This document shows positions 61,901 to 64,000 of a stretch of DNA of 64,000 bases, piece after piece. The stretch is from the NCBI GenBank assembly GCA_031296105.1, contig JARLGJ010000013.1:22137-86136 (forward strand), read 5' to 3'. The stretch's first letter is position 1. Each line of letters opens with the position of its first letter. Under the pieces are notes generated by a model that had not been told where the DNA came from, ran no database searches, and saw nothing but the letters and a program-made list of their open reading frames with translations. Origin of the DNA: Acidobacteriota bacterium. GTDB taxonomy: Bacteria; Acidobacteriota; Terriglobia; Terriglobales; Acidobacteriaceae. The position numbers and the translations under genes were made by a program.

Positions 61901-63583
61901 GCAGCCCGACGTCAGCACGGAGCCAATGCCCTGGCTGTTGGCGTCGTTGTACAGCGTGGCCGTAACCGCCAGCGTGCTGGCATAGCTCAGAGTAGAGTTG
62001 GCCGCGTTGCCCGAATTGGGCGAGGGGGTCACCAGTGTCAACGCAATCGGTGCGGGTGTCACGTTGAACGTCACACTGGCCGACTTGCTGGTATCGGTCT
62101 TCGACGTAGCCGTGGCCACCGCCGAGCAGGACGCAGCCAGCATCGTGGGAGGCGTGTAGCTCAGCGAAGCTCCGCTGCTGGCGCTCAGCGCTCCGCATCC
62201 CGAGGACGGATTCAGCGCCCAGGTCAGCGTCGAAGCACCGGCCGGATCGGTGGTGGTCGCCGTGATCGTGGTGGCCGTCGCGCCAGAGGTCGCCGCCGCC
62301 GGAGAGGACGGCGAAGTGATGCTGACCGAGAGCGGATTGGCCGTGATGCCGGCCGCGGCCGAAACCGTGCCGTCGGTCTTCGAGGTCGCGGTCACCGTGT
62401 TGGTGCAAGCCGCACTGATCGTGGTGGGTGCCGTGTAGGTGGCGCTGGTGGTGCTTGTGCTGGTCAGCGCGCCGCAGGTTGTGTTCGCCACCGACCAACT
62501 CACGCCGCTGGGATCGGTGGTGGTCGGCGTGAAGACCTGCGTGGCGCCTTCATATAAAGTCGCCGACGTGGGACTGAGCGAAGCCGTGATCTGCGTGATG
62601 CTGAACGCCACCGACTTGCTGATTTGCGGAGCGGCATCGGCGGCCACTGTAACCGTGGCTCCGCCCGTGCAGGCCGAGGGAATGGGTGCCGTGGGCGTAA
62701 AGGTAACGCTCGTCCCGGTGGCCGCGGACAGAGTGCCGCAGTTGGACGGACTCAGTGACCAGTTCAGCGTGCTGTCGCTGGTGCCATTGCTGGTCAGCGC
62801 CGCGGAGATCGTACCGGAAGTCGAACCCTCCAGCACGGCCGTCACCGCGGGCGGCGTCAGCGTGATGGTGAGCGGGTTGACCGTAAAGGTCACGCTCTTG
62901 GTGATGTTGGTGTTGATCGTCGAGGAAGCGGTAATCGTGGCCGTGCACGCGCTCGTCAAGGCCGTCGCCAGCGGCGGCGTGTAAGTGATACCCGTACCAG
63001 AAGAAGAAGACGTCGCGGAGATCGATCCGCAGGTAGAAGCCACAATCGCCGGACGCCGCGTGATGGCCGAGCTGCCCATCGTGCTGCTCATGCTCCAGGT
63101 CACCGTGTCGCTCGTGGAAGCTTCGTTGCTCAGCGTGGCCGTCAGCGTGACCGCGGCCGCTCCGGCGCCCAGCGTGGTGGAGGAAGCCGAGTTCGTCAGC
63201 GCCACCGCAATCGGATTCACGGTGAAAGCGAATTCGGCGGCAGAACCGGTCTGGCTCACCGACGTGGCCGTGATCGTCGCCGTGCAGGAGGCCGTCAAAG
63301 TGGATGCGGAAGGCGGCGTGTAGGCCGCAGCGGTGGTCGAACTCGAAACCAATGTTCCACAGCCCGAGGACGGACTGAGTGAGAACGTCACGCCCGCGTT
63401 TTTGGAATCATTGCTGACCGTGGCCGTGATGGTTATAGCCGAAGCCCCGGCATCCACGGTTGAAGAACCCGTGCTGCTGGCCAGGCCGATCGTGATCTTC
63501 GAGCTGCTGCCACCGCAGCCCCAGACCAACGACATGAGAAGGAGAACAACGAGAAGCCACGAAAGCCGTATCACCCGACGCAT
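58976..63583 (-). CDS. Giant Ig-repeat surface lipoprotein
   Basis: 1,535 residues, very rich in Ser/Thr/Ala. Lipoprotein signal MRRVIRLSWLLVVLLLMSLVWGC. Seven Ig-like repeats of about 85-105 residues (about 30-720); each has a C-G-x-L/I/F Cys near the middle, then YTPP/YTAP, and a second Cys in S-A/S-C-T-A-T, suggesting one disulfide per domain, and ends VNP or similar. Then three to four putative-Ig (He_PIG-like) repeats (GLAPYTWTVTGGG, TGTPSAAANTTVTIVVTDSSS). The last ~500 residues (YNSRISGQYACEIHEAIDGGYAGGMGS onward) form a beta-rich domain repeated in acidobacterial lipoproteins. ATG chosen for AGGAG and the lipobox; the frame open to 63748 is not translated. Likely adhesin or surface binding protein. 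Confidence 0.88.
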   Translation of the reverse strand: MRRVIRLSWLLVVLLLMSLVWGCGGSSSKITIGLASSTGSSTVDAGASAITITATVSNDSKNAGVTFSLSPSSGCGTLVSSSTTAAAYTPPSASTLTASCTATITATSVSQTGSAAEFAFTVNPIAVALTNSASSTTLGAGAAAVTLTATLSNEASTSDTVTWSMSSTMGSSAITRRPAIVASTCGSISATSSSSGTGITYTPPLATALTSACTATITASSTINTNITKSVTFTVNPLTITLTPPAVTAVLEGSTSGTISAALTSNGTSDSTLNWSLSPSNCGTLSAATGTSVTFTPTAPIPSACTGGATVTVAADAAPQISKSVAFSITQITASLSPTSATLYEGATQVFTPTTTDPSGVSWSVANTTCGALTSTSTTSATYTAPTTISAACTNTVTATSKTDGTVSAAAGITANPLSVSITSPSSPAAATSGATATTITATTTDPAGASTLTWALNPSSGCGALSASSGASLSYTPPTMLAASCSAVATATSKTDTSKSASVTFNVTPAPIALTLVTPSPNSGNAANSTLSYASTLAVTATLYNDANSQGIGSVLTSGCGTFSGMALASTSGATTIYSGTYTAPSSTCTGTLTLTANAATSQTATVNLTVQPGISVTLSPNTAQSLDTGQTLSITPTVNYDTAGKGVNLSLSPASGCGTLSASTANSGTAFTYTAPTSLSASCSATITAASQSDGTKTATLAVTAYPAPVLQSTTSLGTVYTGESYNGAINVSGGLAPYTWTVTGGGDGISAGSSTSSSVAITSSNVTSTTATSSAPDTITFNASVKDANNVTVSGTFTLSVYAYTAVSLPSATLSNATNGATYSAAINASGGAQTYHFTVNGTTIPVDGTATTIDSAYGLTGTNSGGNTLSIGGTPSVTTTPTTITLNVSLTDGESSTASGTYTITVKAASTLVYTAANLTQAQGMAGMPYSAGIDWQGDSSSVISGGATPYTLAITGLPSGLSADSAGNITGTPSAAANTTVTIVVTDSSSTPQSLTKTFVIPVVAATTATYNSRISGQYACEIHEAIDGGYAGGMGSTLYMKARAFAFAADGSGNITGGEADTNGPSGYKFSSSVTGTYVVGADDRGTMTVSSNIFALAGGALDSYGQFAQFRFIDMDDAGSAPTGKHGGGICYRQYNSDGTAVTSSSNTLSSTTVANRWVFAFNGESGGGNVETQVGMLNLSSLTGAADSVSGTSVDSDQALTVTGTTALDSWGRMTITAGPSGGTGTTAIYITNQTYGKAVGITTTSHMSTSNADMFWGQLRVQNHSDISASYPITGNFVLYLSGMDTSNSTYKALIAQGAGGTAADTITVNAQVKNNGGTVGFNGTPVGSGALSYTTDASTGRTTLNAVSGIVFYLFDTNEAVALFADSENMMGWLEPQTTPSGGTWSTAYLGSSTGVRVYMGEMYNGDPGAGSSTGVLTLGNSTSTASIASMAQDYGGENYADWDEGIGGSYGVTATAALSTDTTVDSGAAYGFFDAIATPGSTTNTEVYCLVATPSSAYSSSYKGRILCVDGGSGHSPRVSIMQE

Positions 63584-64000
63584 AACAACGCTCCTGAATT
63601 TCCGGAGAAGGGGCATGCGGGCGGGGAGACGCGTGGAAGAAAGCTGCGCGCGAGACGACCGAGCCTCCACATCCGGGAGGATTGCACTCTTTTGTCTGCA
63701 CTGCGGGGCCCAACTGCATATACATGGATCACAACTGGAGTTCGACAACTAGGAAAATACTCTTACTCGGTTTAATGTCAATAACTTAATCTGGCAAAAA
63801 AACTCCATGGTCATCTGACTCGTAGCCGACCGCTAGATAATATTCAAGATTCCGAAATGGGACGATGTAATACGGGAATTATTTACCGGTAAGTAATCGA
63901 ACCCGTAGGCGGATCGTCTATTTAAAATGCACTGAAATTGCTAAGGGTTAGCAGTCGCTATCCATTCGCCGGGCGCGTCTGCTCCCCTCAGCCAACGCCG
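63584..64000. other. Right-edge intergenic region with AT-rich segment
   Basis: 417 bases upstream of the lipoprotein gene, so it should contain its promoter on the minus strand. The part 63749-63950 is AT-rich and carries the dyad at 63878-63897. No gene start supported before the window ends. Confidence 0.55.
63878..63897. promoter_or_regulatory. 20-bp dyad, possible operator
   Basis: ATTA-T-TTACCGGTAA-G-TAAT: a perfect TTACCGGTAA palindrome (63883-63892) flanked by ATTA/TAAT with one mismatched pair. It lies about 300 bases upstream of the lipoprotein start. Confidence 0.4.

Overview
The window looks like a chromosomal segment of a high-GC member of the Acidobacteriota, most likely the Acidobacteriaceae/Terriglobia side. 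This is inferred from the combination of two very large Oar-like TonB-dependent receptors with an N-terminal carboxypeptidase-regulatory-like domain, a winged-helix/TolB-propeller one-component regulator, a NAD+-I (nadA-motif) riboswitch in front of nadA, and several DUF families common in that phylum. There are no rRNA or tRNA genes, no CRISPR array and no recognisable IS transposase; most of the window is ordinary core and niche genes.

Layout. 0-4.4 kb: F1Fo ATP synthase genes atpF'-atpF-atpH-atpA-atpG (minus strand, atpG running off the left edge), without atpB/atpE. 4.7-6.6 kb: hfq-hflX. 6.8-10.3 kb: first TonB-dependent receptor. 10.8-15.8 kb: a small zinc-ribbon protein, then electron-transfer flavoprotein genes etfB - small membrane protein - etfA - ETF:quinone oxidoreductase, split by an inverted-repeat-bounded cassette carrying an S23/four-helix-bundle gene with an in-frame amber codon. 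15.8-18.7 kb: moaA, NAD+ riboswitch, nadA, a DUF2203 gene. 18.8-20.8 kb: PLP aminotransferase and YceH-like protein. 21-25.2 kb: two surface lipoproteins and an outer-membrane beta-barrel protein. 25.3-32.6 kb: DUF2905 protein, GMC oxidoreductase, xseA, the c-di-AMP/cell-wall operon cdaA-ybbR-glmM and a small secreted protein. 32.7-35.5 kb: secreted propeller-phosphoesterase.

35.5-43.1 kb is a nucleoside salvage locus: hpt, deoC, deoA, a CNT nucleoside transporter, pnp and udk on the minus strand, with a secreted adenosine deaminase divergent from hpt. Together they can deaminate adenosine outside the cytoplasm, import nucleosides, phosphorolyse them and recover base and (deoxy)ribose phosphate. 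43.2-56 kb is a glycan-use region: GH3 with PA14 insertion, GH30, a second TonB receptor, a divergent winged-helix/TolB regulator and a secreted (alpha/alpha)6-type protein. 56.3-58.9 kb has a PilZ protein, a tiny coupled ORF, a sigma-54 activator with a receiver lacking its phosphoacceptor, and a coupled unknown protein. 59-63.6 kb is a 1,535-residue Ig-repeat lipoprotein.

The strongest candidates for something undescribed are: (i) two copies of a 106-118 nt structured element (27275-27380 and 40676-40793) that share a nearly identical hairpin core but have different outer stems that still pair, each lying sense-oriented before a gene (xseA, deoC); and (ii) the S23 cassette inside the etf operon, whose arms are inverted repeats like those of 23S rRNA intervening sequences. 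All functional calls are from reading the sequence; no database search was run.
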